Shown here piece after piece: positions 14,862 through 24,452 of a stretch of 39,476 nucleotides of DNA. A model generated the notes under the pieces. That model saw only the letters and a program-made list of their open reading frames with translations. It was not told the origin of the DNA and ran no database searches. Source of the stretch: Bacteroides sp. (GTDB taxonomy: Bacteria; Bacteroidota; Bacteroidia; Bacteroidales; Muribaculaceae). Position numbers and translations under genes: made by a program. The DNA lies in NCBI GenBank assembly GCA_014803765.1, contig JAAVBC010000025.1:1-39476 (forward strand), in the 5' to 3' direction. How positions within the stretch are numbered: position 1 is the stretch's first letter; each line of letters opens with the position of its first letter.

Positions 14862-16499
14862 TTACTTATTTTTTGATTGTTGATATTCCTGATAATAGGA
14901 ATCAAAAATACGTCTTACCGCCGATCCGATCTTCAGATAGTCCGGCTCGTCAAGATTTGCCAAAGATGCACGCACGGACCAGGCAGGTCCATCAAAACCA
15001 CTGCCGTTGAGCAGAACGACCGAAGTCTCATTTGCCAGACGAAGCACGACATCTATCGGCTGATGCGTCGACTTAAGCCATTCGCAGAATTCCTCACCAT
15101 ATATTTTCTTACCCCAGACCATCAGATCTATCTCTGAATAATAGCCGACACGCAAGGGATCTTCCACGAGGTCAAACCCCGTGCCTTTCCAGAGTGCCTC
15201 CAGACGATCCGTAATAAGTTTCTTCATCTTATTCTTATAGACGTCCTTGGTGTCAAGCAGACACATAAGGGAGAAGAGCGACATCTGCACCTGCTGCGGC
15301 GTCGACAATCCCGCTGTATGATTCAAGGCTACTGCCCTGGAATCTGCTACAAGGCGATCGATAAAGCGTATCTTGCCCGGCTCGAGAGAGAGGGAGCCGT
15401 AGCGTCGACGGAGATCCTCCTTCTCTTTCTCAGGAAGTTCTGAGATAAGCTTATCAAAGATATTGCCATCCCGAAGGGCGGCGATTACTGCAAGACGCCA
15501 ACCGGTAGCCCCGAAGTATTTACTATAGGAGTAAACACAAAGTGTGTTTTCCGGAAGTACATACATAAGACTCTTGAAGTCGTTGGCGAATGTGCCGTAG
15601 ACATCGTCAGTCACAATCATCAGATTCGGATTGTCGTTCTTTACGATATCCACTAATTTATCAAGATTATCCTGACTGAGTCGATAGGATGGCGGATTTG
15701 AGGGATTCACGAGGAACACCATCTTGATTCTCGGATCTCGCAGTTTGTCGAGTTCCGAATCCGGATATTGCCATGTATGCAGTCCGTCTTTATCCACTGC
15801 ATCGGCATATATGTTGGTGACATTAAAGTCATATCGGTCGAGCTGCGGGATTTCGATATAGGGCGTAAATATAGGAGTCATCAGCGCTACAGAATCCCGA
15901 TGATTCAGCAGATGATTTGCGAGCAGAGATTCGAAGATATAGACCATCGCCGCCGTGCCACCCTCCGTGGCAAAAAGATCATATTCTTTTCCCAATCCGG
16001 GGGCATGATCTCCCATCTCCTGCGCGAGATATGCACGGCAGATTCTCTCCGTATTCTCCAGAATACGCGGAGGAGTAGGATAATGGTCGCCTATGATTCC
16101 GTCTGCCCATTCGTAAGCCAGTTCTTCGATATCTATCCCGAGGGTCTTTTCGGCATAATCGAGCGATTTGCTCAGAAGATGTGCCCCGCGGCGTGATGAA
16201 TTATCCTTAAGGAATGTACGCAGTCGCTCTCCGATTCCTTCCTTTGAAGGGCAACCGGCTATACCCGGTTTCATGTAAGATTCATCCCTTGCCTCCTCCA
16301 TCGCCCACATACCGAGCAGAAAGAAAGCATCACGCGGCTCAGTCGCAATCCAGTTAGGATTCCCGCGTCCGGCATTCAGATAGGTATCCGTGTCTTTTCT
16401 CGCCTCATCAGTAGCCAGTTTGATAAGGGTATTCTTAATCTCGAAAGGGCTCATCGTCTGAAGCTCTTTCTCATATTTCTCATCCAAGATGTTTTCCAT
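14862..16499 (-). CDS. asdA: aspartate 4-decarboxylase (bifunctional aspartate aminotransferase/4-decarboxylase)
   Basis: This 545-residue PLP enzyme of the aminotransferase class I/II fold matches the AsdA/AspD family in length and motifs. The N-terminal NAGRGNPNW substrate region is near 42-50. The nucleotide/PLP segment VTDDVYGTF is near 297-305. The Schiff-base lysine is in SYSKYFGATGWRL near 327-339. It converts L-aspartate to L-alanine and CO2, consuming a cytosolic proton. Two AspT exchangers lie directly upstream in the same orientation (82-bp gap), and a small unknown gene follows by 15 bp, forming one operon for an aspartate:alanine proton-motive cycle. Confidence 0.93.
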   Translation of the reverse strand: MENILDEKYEKELQTMSPFEIKNTLIKLATDEARKDTDTYLNAGRGNPNWIATEPRDAFFLLGMWAMEEARDESYMKPGIAGCPSKEGIGERLRTFLKDNSSRRGAHLLSKSLDYAEKTLGIDIEELAYEWADGIIGDHYPTPPRILENTERICRAYLAQEMGDHAPGLGKEYDLFATEGGTAAMVYIFESLLANHLLNHRDSVALMTPIFTPYIEIPQLDRYDFNVTNIYADAVDKDGLHTWQYPDSELDKLRDPRIKMVFLVNPSNPPSYRLSQDNLDKLVDIVKNDNPNLMIVTDDVYGTFANDFKSLMYVLPENTLCVYSYSKYFGATGWRLAVIAALRDGNIFDKLISELPEKEKEDLRRRYGSLSLEPGKIRFIDRLVADSRAVALNHTAGLSTPQQVQMSLFSLMCLLDTKDVYKNKMKKLITDRLEALWKGTGFDLVEDPLRVGYYSEIDLMVWGKKIYGEEFCEWLKSTHQPIDVVLRLANETSVVLLNGSGFDGPAWSVRASLANLDEPDYLKIGSAVRRIFDSYYQEYQQSKNK

Positions 16500-16581
16500 A
16501 ATATTAATTTTTCTATATGTTTTCGTTAAGTTATCTTTATAACAATTTCTCCTCTTTGCCTGTTTAGCCCCGGCAGGATGT

Positions 16582-18291
16582 TTACATAAATGTCGCCATG
16601 ATTACACCCATCAATATCAGCAGAGTGTTGCCGATTGCATACGTGACGGTATATCCCATCGCCGGGACAGTCGATTGCAGACTATCCTGAATAGCACCTA
16701 AGGCGGCGGTCGTCACTCTCGAACCTGCCACGCAACCTAAATTAATCGCAGGATGGAATTTAAACACTTTCGCTCCCATCCATATTCCGATAAAGAGGGG
16801 AATGGTTGTGGCGATCGCACCCGCTACGAAAAGCATCCAACCGACCTGCTGAATACCGCTGACAAATGTCGGACCGCTGCTTATTCCTATGACAGCGATA
16901 AACATATTCAATCCCAGGTTATTCAGAATCCAGAGCGAAGACTGAGGTATGTTGCCGAATGTCGGACGCTTTGAACGCAGCCATCCCAGTATCAGACCGG
17001 CAATCAATGCGCCTCCACTCGTCGACAAACTTACGGGTATTCCTCCCAGATGCAGTGTTATCGCGCCGATAAGTGCGCCGATAAAGACTCCGAATCCGAC
17101 GAACACCATATCCGTCGCAGTCGACGGGCGATCGATATATCCCAATTTTGCCGCCGCACGCTTGATATCCGCCGGCTCACCCTGAAGGGTCAGTGTGTCG
17201 CCGCTCTTCACTTCCGTATTCGCCAGCACAGGGAGCTTATTGCCTGAATTGTCCAAAAGATCGGCTATCAGCACTCCCTCCATGAAATCCGCTTTGCGTA
17301 GGCCGCCGACAGTATATTTATCTTCTCCCCCTTTCTTGGAAACGACTACCTGCACTTTTTCCACCGGGAATGTCAGAAGCTGCGGATCCGGCACTTCCGT
17401 GCCGAGCCATGACTCATCCTCAATCACGAACTCGCGTCTTCCGCTCACTACGATCTCATCCCCTTTCTTCACGGGTGTCTTCGCCGTAATATCATCAACT
17501 ATACTTCCGTCGACTCTCAGTCGCTCAATGAATATTCTGCGACCGAGACTCTCAAACTGCTTTTCGACATCTCCTACCGTACGCGCCTCTGAGAAGAAAT
17601 CCGAATCCGCCCTATATGCGCGATAGACGACCGGACGCATCGCTGAAATAAAAGCCGGATCTGAACTTGAGGCATCCTCATTCATCTCCGCCTCCAGTTC
17701 GCGGGTCTGCTGACGCACTTTCTTGATACCTCCCAACATTGCCGGTCCGACACTCCCTAAAATCCAGGCTGAACCTATCGTGCCGAATATGTAGGTGACG
17801 GCATAGCACACCGGTATGATATTCTGCCATGCCGCCTTGTCTGCTGCAGAGGCATTCATATTTCCAATTGCATCCTGTCCCACTCCGATCACAGCGGAAA
17901 TTGTCTGAGCCCCGGCGAATAGACCGAGCGATTCCCCGACATTATACCGGAACAGCACTGCCACTCCCCATGTCACACCCAGACAGATGAAACACATGAC
18001 GACCGCAAAGATCACCTGCTTTATCCCGGATCCCTTCAGCGAGCGGAAAAACTGCGGACCCACACTATATCCTATGGCGAAAAGAAACAGCAGGAACGCC
18101 ACTTGTTTCAAGGGTCCGGAAATCGGAATGTCCAATTGCCCTACAAGAACTCCGACGAGGAGCACCGATGTCACTGTCCCCAATGAGAAGGACTTATACT
18201 TTAATCTCCCGATCCAAAATCCCGCTCCAAGCACGAAGAAGATAGCTATCGCCGGATTCTCTCTTAGAGTTGTCAAAAACCATTCCATCAT
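16582..18291 (-). CDS. aspT: aspartate:alanine exchanger AspT, second paralogue
   Basis: This 569-residue inner-membrane protein is of the AAE transporter family. The N-terminal half has about five helices (FFVLGAGFWIGRLKYKSFSLG), then a cytosolic loop of about 200 residues with two TrkA_C-like regulatory segments (VEKQFESLGRRIFIERLRVD; VSKKGGEDKYTVGGLRK), then a C-terminal membrane half (SLSTSGGALIAGLILGWLRSKRPTFG). AspT swaps external aspartate for internal alanine electrogenically. The start is ATGATG at 18291/18288. It follows the first aspT by 45 bp and precedes the decarboxylase. It is clearly paralogous to its neighbour, but the loops differ markedly. Confidence 0.92.
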   Translation of the reverse strand: MMEWFLTTLRENPAIAIFFVLGAGFWIGRLKYKSFSLGTVTSVLLVGVLVGQLDIPISGPLKQVAFLLFLFAIGYSVGPQFFRSLKGSGIKQVIFAVVMCFICLGVTWGVAVLFRYNVGESLGLFAGAQTISAVIGVGQDAIGNMNASAADKAAWQNIIPVCYAVTYIFGTIGSAWILGSVGPAMLGGIKKVRQQTRELEAEMNEDASSSDPAFISAMRPVVYRAYRADSDFFSEARTVGDVEKQFESLGRRIFIERLRVDGSIVDDITAKTPVKKGDEIVVSGRREFVIEDESWLGTEVPDPQLLTFPVEKVQVVVSKKGGEDKYTVGGLRKADFMEGVLIADLLDNSGNKLPVLANTEVKSGDTLTLQGEPADIKRAAAKLGYIDRPSTATDMVFVGFGVFIGALIGAITLHLGGIPVSLSTSGGALIAGLILGWLRSKRPTFGNIPQSSLWILNNLGLNMFIAVIGISSGPTFVSGIQQVGWMLFVAGAIATTIPLFIGIWMGAKVFKFHPAINLGCVAGSRVTTAALGAIQDSLQSTVPAMGYTVTYAIGNTLLILMGVIMATFM

Positions 18292-18336
18292 AACGTTGAA
18301 TATTTAAGTGTTTTTCATGATTACTCTTATGCCTGC

Positions 18337-20037
18337 CTATATCACCATGACCGTGACGAGTCCCCAGATAATGAGCAGGATGTTGCTGACGGCGTATGTC
18401 ACTGCGTAGCCGATGGCAGGAGTTGTACTCCCTAAGGAATCCTGCACCGCTCCCAATGCAGCCGTGCATGTGCGCGTCCCGGCTGTACATCCCAACGTAA
18501 TGGCAGGATTGAATTTAAATACTTTATGTCCCAACCAGAGTCCGAACAGAACCGGAATTGAAGTGCCTATGGCTCCCGCTACGAATAGCATCGGTCCGAC
18601 CGATTTCAAACCTGCCACAAAGGATGGCGCTGCTTCAATACCGACTACTGAGACAAATACATTCAATCCGAGATTATTCATCAGCCAGACTGCACTCGGC
18701 GGTATATAGCCGAAAGTGGGGCGCTTCGAACGAAGCCAGCCGAACACGAGTCCCGCCACTAAGGCTCCGCCACTCGTGCCGAAACTTACGGGAATACTTC
18801 CGATCCATATACTCATCGCTCCGAAGAGTCCACCGATAAATAGAGCGAGCCCGACGAACATCAGGTCAGACTGCACCGACGGTCGATCCGCATGCCCTAT
18901 CCGCTTACAAGCTTTCCGGATCTGAACGGGTCTGCCGACAAGTCTTAATTTATCTCCCTTCTGAAATTTCGTATCTCCTTCTATCAGTATATCTTTTCCA
19001 TCCCTCACAGCATCGCGGATGACTACGCCATGAAGATATTTGCGCTTACGCAGCTCGTGAAGGGGAATGCCGATAAAATCTTTCTTGGTGACAAGCACCG
19101 GGGTTCTTTCCAAGGGATAATCCAGCAGCTCCGTGTCTGCCAGTTCTTCGCCGATATATTGCTCTACATGGATGATATATTCGCTCCTGCCACAGACCAC
19201 TATCTCATCCCCTTTGCTGATTATATCATCATATCGCGGAGCGAATATCTCTCCGTTATGGCGTATATGATCAATATAGACATCAACTCCGATTGCATGA
19301 AGATATTTCTCTGTCTCCCGTATGCTTCGGGGAGTGATGAAGTAGACATTATCTGCTCTGTATGCTCTGTAAGCCACCTGAACATTGGCATTCAGATAGC
19401 CCGGACCTTTTGAACTGTCGGAACTGTTGAGTTCCTTTTCCAGTTCCGCGGTCTGACGCTTCACTTTCTCCGTCCCTCCTAAAAGTTTTGCGCCGAAGTT
19501 GCCGAGAATTATGACAGTGCCGAGTGTGCCGAAGATATATGTCACGGCATAGCATACGGGAATAATGTCCATCTGCTTCTTTAACGCCTCCGGCGAAAGT
19601 CCTAATCTTCCGATGGCTTCGCCGCCAACTCCGAGGAGTGACGAACATGTCTGCGAACCTGAGAACAGACCGATCGTCTCCCCCTTAGAATACTTCATTA
19701 TCAATGCAATCACGAGCGTCACTGCGCAACACATACTGCTCATCAGGACCGCAAAGAGAGCCTGCTTCGCACCTCCCCCTCTCAGGGACTTAAAGAAATC
19801 CGGTCCTACGCTATAACCTATGGAAAACAGGAAGAGCATGAAGAATACTTGCTTCAGCGGACCCGACATCGGGATATTAAGCTGACCGACTGCCACTCCG
19901 ACCAAAAGACATGCCGTGACACTTCCCAATGAGAATGACCCTATCTTGACTCTCCCGATCAAAAAACCGAGCCCGACAGTCAGAAACAGTGCCAGCGTAG
20001 GATAATCCCTTAATATAGATGCGATATAATCAAACAT
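18337..20037 (-). CDS. aspT: aspartate:alanine exchanger AspT, first paralogue
   Basis: This 566-residue member of the AAE family has the same two-halves-plus-TrkA_C layout as the next gene. Signature segments are FLTVGLGFLIGRVKIGSFSLG at the N-terminus and SFGTSGGALVAGLVFGWLRS in the C-terminal half. The frame is open 25 codons further upstream, but the ATG at 20037 begins the normal family N-terminus (MFDYIASILRDYPT). It is the first gene of a four-gene operon: aspT, aspT, asdA, unknown. Two exchangers could form a heteromer, differ in substrate or affinity, or balance flux; sequence alone does not decide. Confidence 0.92.
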   Translation of the reverse strand: MFDYIASILRDYPTLALFLTVGLGFLIGRVKIGSFSLGSVTACLLVGVAVGQLNIPMSGPLKQVFFMLFLFSIGYSVGPDFFKSLRGGGAKQALFAVLMSSMCCAVTLVIALIMKYSKGETIGLFSGSQTCSSLLGVGGEAIGRLGLSPEALKKQMDIIPVCYAVTYIFGTLGTVIILGNFGAKLLGGTEKVKRQTAELEKELNSSDSSKGPGYLNANVQVAYRAYRADNVYFITPRSIRETEKYLHAIGVDVYIDHIRHNGEIFAPRYDDIISKGDEIVVCGRSEYIIHVEQYIGEELADTELLDYPLERTPVLVTKKDFIGIPLHELRKRKYLHGVVIRDAVRDGKDILIEGDTKFQKGDKLRLVGRPVQIRKACKRIGHADRPSVQSDLMFVGLALFIGGLFGAMSIWIGSIPVSFGTSGGALVAGLVFGWLRSKRPTFGYIPPSAVWLMNNLGLNVFVSVVGIEAAPSFVAGLKSVGPMLFVAGAIGTSIPVLFGLWLGHKVFKFNPAITLGCTAGTRTCTAALGAVQDSLGSTTPAIGYAVTYAVSNILLIIWGLVTVMVI

Positions 20038-20147
20038 ACAAAAGCGTTTATAGTGAAATTGCCCGATTCCGAACGGATCATACCCGATTCGTCCTCCCGG
20101 GTCTTTAAACATAAAACGCTCCCGTCCCCCGATAGTTTAGCGTGCGT

Positions 20148-20171
20148 CCCCACATTTGACTAAACTTGGGG
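20148..20171. terminator. weak hairpin between the CDF gene and the aspT operon
   Basis: CCCCA (20148-20152) can pair with TGGGG (20167-20171). An overlapping alternative pairs AGTTTAG (20134-20140) with CTAAACT (20160-20166). It lies upstream of the CDF stop-proximal end and inside the aspT leader region, and its role is unclear. Confidence 0.3.
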
Positions 20172-20177
20172 GGCTAA

Positions 20178-21125
20178 TTATTGGAGAGATTGCGCGGGGG
20201 ATTCTATGTCTTCGGGAGTTATCAGGTCTTTGCTCTCTTTGTTGAAGGGTTCCATGTGGATGTTGATGATTGCGTTTTTACCGAATTTGGATCGAATTGC
20301 ATTCTCGGCTGCCGTAGCCCTGTCATGCGCCTCCCTGAGCGTCATATTTCCATCCATCTTGACGTGCATATCCATAGCTGTTGCATTCCCTACCTTTCTC
20401 GTGCGCAAATGATGCATTCCATCAATTCCGGGAATTGAAAGCACTGTCTTTTCTATCTGTTTCACATCCTCTTCCGGTAATGATTCCTCCAACAATTCCT
20501 TTACACTCGGTCGCATTATGTCTATCCCGCTCTTTATGATAAATACACTGACAAGAGCCGCCGCGATCGGGTCAAGTATGCGCCAATGTTCTCCCAAGAA
20601 CATTGCTCCGGCAACGCCGAGCAGCGTTCCTCCTGACGAAATCGCATCACTCCTGTGATGCCACGCGTTTGCTACAACTACCTGCGAATCCACACGCAGA
20701 CCAACCCGACGCGTGTAACGAAAAAGCCACTCCTTACTCAGGATGCCGACGAGCGCAATGATAAGAGCAAGATAGGTCGGTTGCTCCAGTACTCCTCCCC
20801 TCATGGCATGAAGTATCTTTTCGATACTATTCACCATCAATCCTATACCGGCGCCTATCAATATCAGTCCGATAATCATAGTGGCGAAAGTCTCATACTT
20901 TCCATGCCCGTAGCCATGATCCTCATCACTCGGCTTGCCGGCTATTTTCACAAATATCAGCACTATGACATCAGTGACAAAATCTGAAAGGGAATGAATC
21001 GCATCCGCCACAAGAGCCGAACTCCTGCCAAATATACCGGCAATGAGTTTCAGCACTATCAGCACAGCATTCACCAACGACCCGATAAGTGTCACCTTAT
21101 AAATCTCTTTCTCTCTTACTTCCAT
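20178..21125 (-). CDS. cation diffusion facilitator family transporter (FieF-like)
   Basis: This 315-residue CDF protein is distinct from the His-rich one at 5336. Six helices include ALVADAIHSLSDFVTD, where DAIHSLSD supplies helix-2 ligands, and NAWHHRSDAISSGG in helix 5. A cytosolic His/Gly loop (DEDHGYGHGKYE) lies between helices 2 and 3, and a C-terminal ferredoxin-like domain contains IPGIDGMHHLRTRKVG. The subgroup exports Fe2+, Zn2+ or Mn2+; Asp/His composition alone does not fix the metal. The ATG at 21125 is preferred over 21155 because it starts the standard EVREKEIYKVTL N-terminus. It diverges from the HipA-like kinase gene, 62 bp away. Confidence 0.9.
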   Translation of the reverse strand: MEVREKEIYKVTLIGSLVNAVLIVLKLIAGIFGRSSALVADAIHSLSDFVTDVIVLIFVKIAGKPSDEDHGYGHGKYETFATMIIGLILIGAGIGLMVNSIEKILHAMRGGVLEQPTYLALIIALVGILSKEWLFRYTRRVGLRVDSQVVVANAWHHRSDAISSGGTLLGVAGAMFLGEHWRILDPIAAALVSVFIIKSGIDIMRPSVKELLEESLPEEDVKQIEKTVLSIPGIDGMHHLRTRKVGNATAMDMHVKMDGNMTLREAHDRATAAENAIRSKFGKNAIINIHMEPFNKESKDLITPEDIESPAQSLQ

Positions 21126-21187
21126 AACCGCAAAGTTAACACTTTTTACCCGCATTAAGCGTTATAAGTAGTAAAAAGGATTTAAAT

Positions 21188-21973
21188 ATGGATTTAAGAA
21201 GTCAGGAACTTACACGCTATATTCTTCCGATGAGGGAGGGAGGGTCGCTTCCGGCATTGGGAGAGGCTGATGATGGTTTTAAATATGTCGTTAAACTTCG
21301 GGGAGCCGGACATGGCAAAAAAGCTCTTATCTCTGAATTTCTCGGAAGCATGATCGCAAAGGCTTTCAAATTTAATGTGCCGGAAACCGTACTACTGTAT
21401 CTCTCCCCTCTTTTCGGCATCACCGAACCGGATGAGGAGGTGCAGGAACTACTCCGTAATTCCGAGGGACTGAATGTAGGTCTGCATTTTCTAAATGGAG
21501 CAGCCACTTTCGACCCTGCCGTCAACGAGGTTGATCCCCTTACAGGTGCTAAAATCCTTTGGCTGGATGCTTTCCTTACGAATGTCGACCGCACCAGACT
21601 CAACCCCAATATGATGATTTGGCAAGGGGATTTATGGCTAATTGATCATGGCGCTTCCTTTTATTTCCATCATTCCGGTAAGGATCCTCATGTTGCTGCC
21701 GCCGATCCTTTCCCCTATATCCGCAATCATGTGTTCCTGAAATATGCCGACCGATTGCCTGAAGCCGACCGACTGATGCGTCAGGCTATAACCCCGCGCA
21801 CGCTTTCCAAAATCGTAGATATGATCCCGACGGAATGGCTTTCCGAGGAGGGTTCTCCACTTTCCCCGGAGGAAACACGTGAGACCTACCGCACCTTCCT
21901 TCTCGAACGCCTTAAGAATACAGCTCCGTTCGTAGAAGAAGCAATGAAACTTAAAGCGACTGCCCGACTATGA
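21188..21973 (+). CDS. HipA-like kinase domain protein (HipA_2 type)
   Basis: This 261-residue protein matches the short HipA-like kinase family that lacks a HipA_N domain. Likely nucleotide-binding residues are Lys36 in YVVKLRGAG and Glu50. The catalytic-type segment LDAFLTNVDRTRLNPNM (about 126-142) contains Asp134 and Asn140, and the metal Asp153 is in WLIDHGASF. Its stop overlaps the start of the DUF3037 gene (ATGA), giving translational coupling. This two-gene pair is conserved in many bacteria. A toxin-antitoxin or signalling role has been suggested by homology to HipA, but no target is known to me. Confidence 0.88.
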   Translation: MDLRSQELTRYILPMREGGSLPALGEADDGFKYVVKLRGAGHGKKALISEFLGSMIAKAFKFNVPETVLLYLSPLFGITEPDEEVQELLRNSEGLNVGLHFLNGAATFDPAVNEVDPLTGAKILWLDAFLTNVDRTRLNPNMMIWQGDLWLIDHGASFYFHHSGKDPHVAAADPFPYIRNHVFLKYADRLPEADRLMRQAITPRTLSKIVDMIPTEWLSEEGSPLSPEETRETYRTFLLERLKNTAPFVEEAMKLKATARL

Positions 21974-22383
21974 TTACTTCCTCTAACATTCCGACCTCAA
22001 CTATGCCGCAGACTCCCCCTGATTATGATCTTTATGAGTATGCATTAATAAGATACGTCCCCAGAATCGAACGAGGGGAGTTTATCAACATAGGCATACT
22101 CATGATGTGTAAACGCCGCAGGCTGCTGCTATGCCAAATTCATATCGATGAAAAACGCATCAAAGCCCTGTGTCCGAGAGCTGACCTTAATCTGCTCCGC
22201 AATCAGGTCAAACTATTCGAGCGTCGCGACGTCCCCGCCGCCGGGCTACCCGTAGAAGAGACTTATCGCTGGCTGACCGCTGCTAAAAGTGCAATTCTCC
22301 AGACCTCCCCCTCTCATCCCGGAATACTACAAGCCGAACCCGAAGAGACCCTGCGGGCGTTAATCAAAGAATTAGTGGAGTAG
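21970..22383 (+). CDS. DUF3037 family protein
   Basis: This 137-residue protein has the DUF3037 core YEYALIRYVPRIERGEFINIG near residues 22-42, followed by a basic patch (CKRRRLLLCQIH). It starts in the ATGA overlap with the upstream HipA-like kinase gene, so the two products are made together and probably act together. No enzymatic motif is apparent. Convergent with the downstream glycosyltransferase gene. Confidence 0.88.
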   Translation: MITSSNIPTSTMPQTPPDYDLYEYALIRYVPRIERGEFINIGILMMCKRRRLLLCQIHIDEKRIKALCPRADLNLLRNQVKLFERRDVPAAGLPVEETYRWLTAAKSAILQTSPSHPGILQAEPEETLRALIKELVE

Positions 22384-22409
22384 GACAGCCGGCGGAGCCG
22401 ATAGCTAAA

Positions 22410-22460
22410 CCGGAAGTCTCAACAAATTTCAAGAGCTGATTTTGCAATTATCACTTCCGG
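22410..22460. terminator. possible shared hairpin between DUF3037 and the glycosyltransferase
   Basis: CCGGAAGT (22410-22417) pairs perfectly with ACTTCCGG (22453-22460) around a 35-nt loop. The right arm overlaps the end of the minus-strand glycosyltransferase gene. There is no T-run, so confidence is low. Confidence 0.3.
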
Positions 22461-23563
22461 GACGGGGTCTTATATAACGCGCAGTATTGATCGGAAATAT
22501 GTTTCCAGCGATAACGGCGATCCGCTATCTCACGCATCTCTTCCCCCTTTAGGTTGCCGGATTTCAAAAGGGTCAGCAACTCATCCGCATTCTTGAAGTA
22601 ATATGCCTTGTTTTCAGTTGTCTCCCGATTGTAGACGACGTCGTATGCAATAATCGGTTTGCCGAAAAACATCGCCTCTACGAGCGAGGGATTCGTGCCC
22701 CCTGCGCTGTGACCATGCATATAGATACCCGCATTCGAGCGCAACGCATAAAGAATGTCAATATCATATATCGCATCCAATATCTTTATATTCCGGCAAT
22801 CTTTATATTTATTCTTCAGTGAGCGGGAATATTCACTATGATCCCAATTGCCGATAAATACAAGGGGATAATCCGTGCGTGAGAACGCCTCTAATATAAG
22901 ATGGGAATTATTTTCCGGCTCGATTCTGCAGACAGTGATAGCGTAATTATCCGGAGTCACTCCATAATCCTTTAATGTCTTGTCGATAAACTCCTGATCC
23001 AGATGCCGACACGCATGATCTCCTCCGTAGGCTATCAGTTCGGAGGGCTTTCCATAAGTCTCGCTCACATAATCCTGAATTCCTTTATTATCGGATATGA
23101 TCACATCGGCATATCTGACTGCCATGGCTTCAGATGAGCGAAGCACGCGGCGCGCCAACCCTCCCCATTTCTCACGGCGATGCTCCAATCCGTCGATATT
23201 GATAATGAGTCTTTTTCTATTGAACAGTCTGAAGAGCGGCAGGAACAGACATCCCGAAACACCCAGCACTAAAATTACGTCGTAGTGTCTTAAAGACTTG
23301 CAGAAGGATATTATATCATAAGGGATTGACTGCATCCCATTTGCACTCAGCGGGATATAACGAAGTGTAGCACCCTTGTAGGTCGCAAACCGATTCTTGA
23401 GATCCTTAGATGAGCAAAAGACTGTATAATGTACATTATCCGGGCAGTTATCGCCAAGCAGATTTTCCACAAGGCTTTCAAAGCCCCCATAACTTGCAGG
23501 CACACCTTGCGTGCCTATGATGGCAACTTCCAATGACTCTTTATTATTTTCTGAGCTTTTCAT
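22451..23563 (-). CDS. glycosyltransferase with DUF1972 N-terminal domain (rhamnosyltransferase-like, GT-B)
   Basis: About 370 residues. The N-terminal donor/acceptor domain has the DUF1972 signature IIGTQGVPASYGGFE right after the start. A GT-B C-terminal domain contains TVCRIEPENNSHLILEAF and the nucleotide-sugar-binding HGHSAGGTNPSLVEAM (E in PSLVEAM). Relatives transfer rhamnose or other deoxysugars in surface polysaccharide assembly, acting at the inner face of the membrane. An upstream ATG at 23590 would add nine residues. It is the last gene of a three-gene run with a GT2 and a radical SAM enzyme, 127 bp after the GT2. Confidence 0.87.
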   Translation of the reverse strand: MKSSENNKESLEVAIIGTQGVPASYGGFESLVENLLGDNCPDNVHYTVFCSSKDLKNRFATYKGATLRYIPLSANGMQSIPYDIISFCKSLRHYDVILVLGVSGCLFLPLFRLFNRKRLIINIDGLEHRREKWGGLARRVLRSSEAMAVRYADVIISDNKGIQDYVSETYGKPSELIAYGGDHACRHLDQEFIDKTLKDYGVTPDNYAITVCRIEPENNSHLILEAFSRTDYPLVFIGNWDHSEYSRSLKNKYKDCRNIKILDAIYDIDILYALRSNAGIYMHGHSAGGTNPSLVEAMFFGKPIIAYDVVYNRETTENKAYYFKNADELLTLLKSGNLKGEEMREIADRRYRWKHISDQYCALYKTPSRK

Positions 23564-23690
23564 TCTGTTCTTATTAAGTTCACAAGTCATATTCTGACAA
23601 AGACCTGGTTTTGCTTACAAAATTAACAAATTTCAATGTGATTTGTCAAATTTATTGTTAACAATTTTTAATAAAAATCTCAGAACTCCT

Positions 23691-24452
23691 TTAGAAAAGC
23701 CGTTTCCGGGTGATGTAGAAATGGAGGAGTCCCTTGGCATGCAGTAAGGAGAGGCGGCTGAAAGGAGAGCGGTTGGTAGCGCGTTGCCAATGATGAATGA
23801 TGCTTATTTCGGGGAGATAATCTATCGTGTAGCCCGCCTTACGGATACGCTCACACCAATCGGCATCTTCAGGACCATAGAAAATTTTCTCATCCAATAA
23901 TCCTATCTTCTCTATTATCTCGCGCCTGAACATCTGGCACGCCCCGATGACATAATATGGATGCCGGGATGCCATTGCCTCAAGTTCGGAGGCTGAGGAC
24001 TCCCCTTTTTTCAGAAGATGGCGGAGTTTGATTGCCAAACCGGGGAATGGCTTCGCACTCTCCTGCAATGCCCCCTCCGGAGAATAGAGTGCAGGCGCAC
24101 AGAGTCCGCAAGCCGGATTATGATCCAGATGGTTCAGCAGATTGTCGACCGCTTCTTTCGTAACCTCCGTGTCGTTGTCAAGTATCAGTATAATCTCCCC
24201 TTGCGCCTTTTTCAATCCTATGTTGCGCCCGGCAGCGACCCCTCGGTTTTGGGCATTATAATGATATTTCAAGGTCTGCTTGGGCAATCCCGGGAATTCC
24301 TCAACAGCTTGGCGTGTGCCGTCAGTCGAACCATTGTCGACAATTATCAGCTCCGTTCCTCTATCATCATTAAGAATCGGGAGCAGAGTGTCAAGGAGTT
24401 TCAGAGTAAACCCCTTCTGATTGCATGTTAAGACGACAATGGATAACTTCAT
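23691..24452 (-). CDS. glycosyltransferase family 2
   Basis: This 253-residue GT-A enzyme has the N-terminal nucleotide-binding motif VVLTCNQKG, then VDNGSTDGT near 37-45, the metal-binding DNDTE near 92-96, and the acceptor-side EDADWCERIRKAGY near 198-211. It is typical of rhamnosyl- or glucosyltransferases of surface glycans. Its ATG overlaps the stop codon of the radical SAM gene (TGATG), so the two are translationally coupled. The in-frame TTG three bases upstream is unlikely to be the start. Confidence 0.9.
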   Translation of the reverse strand: MKLSIVVLTCNQKGFTLKLLDTLLPILNDDRGTELIIVDNGSTDGTRQAVEEFPGLPKQTLKYHYNAQNRGVAAGRNIGLKKAQGEIILILDNDTEVTKEAVDNLLNHLDHNPACGLCAPALYSPEGALQESAKPFPGLAIKLRHLLKKGESSASELEAMASRHPYYVIGACQMFRREIIEKIGLLDEKIFYGPEDADWCERIRKAGYTIDYLPEISIIHHWQRATNRSPFSRLSLLHAKGLLHFYITRKRLF

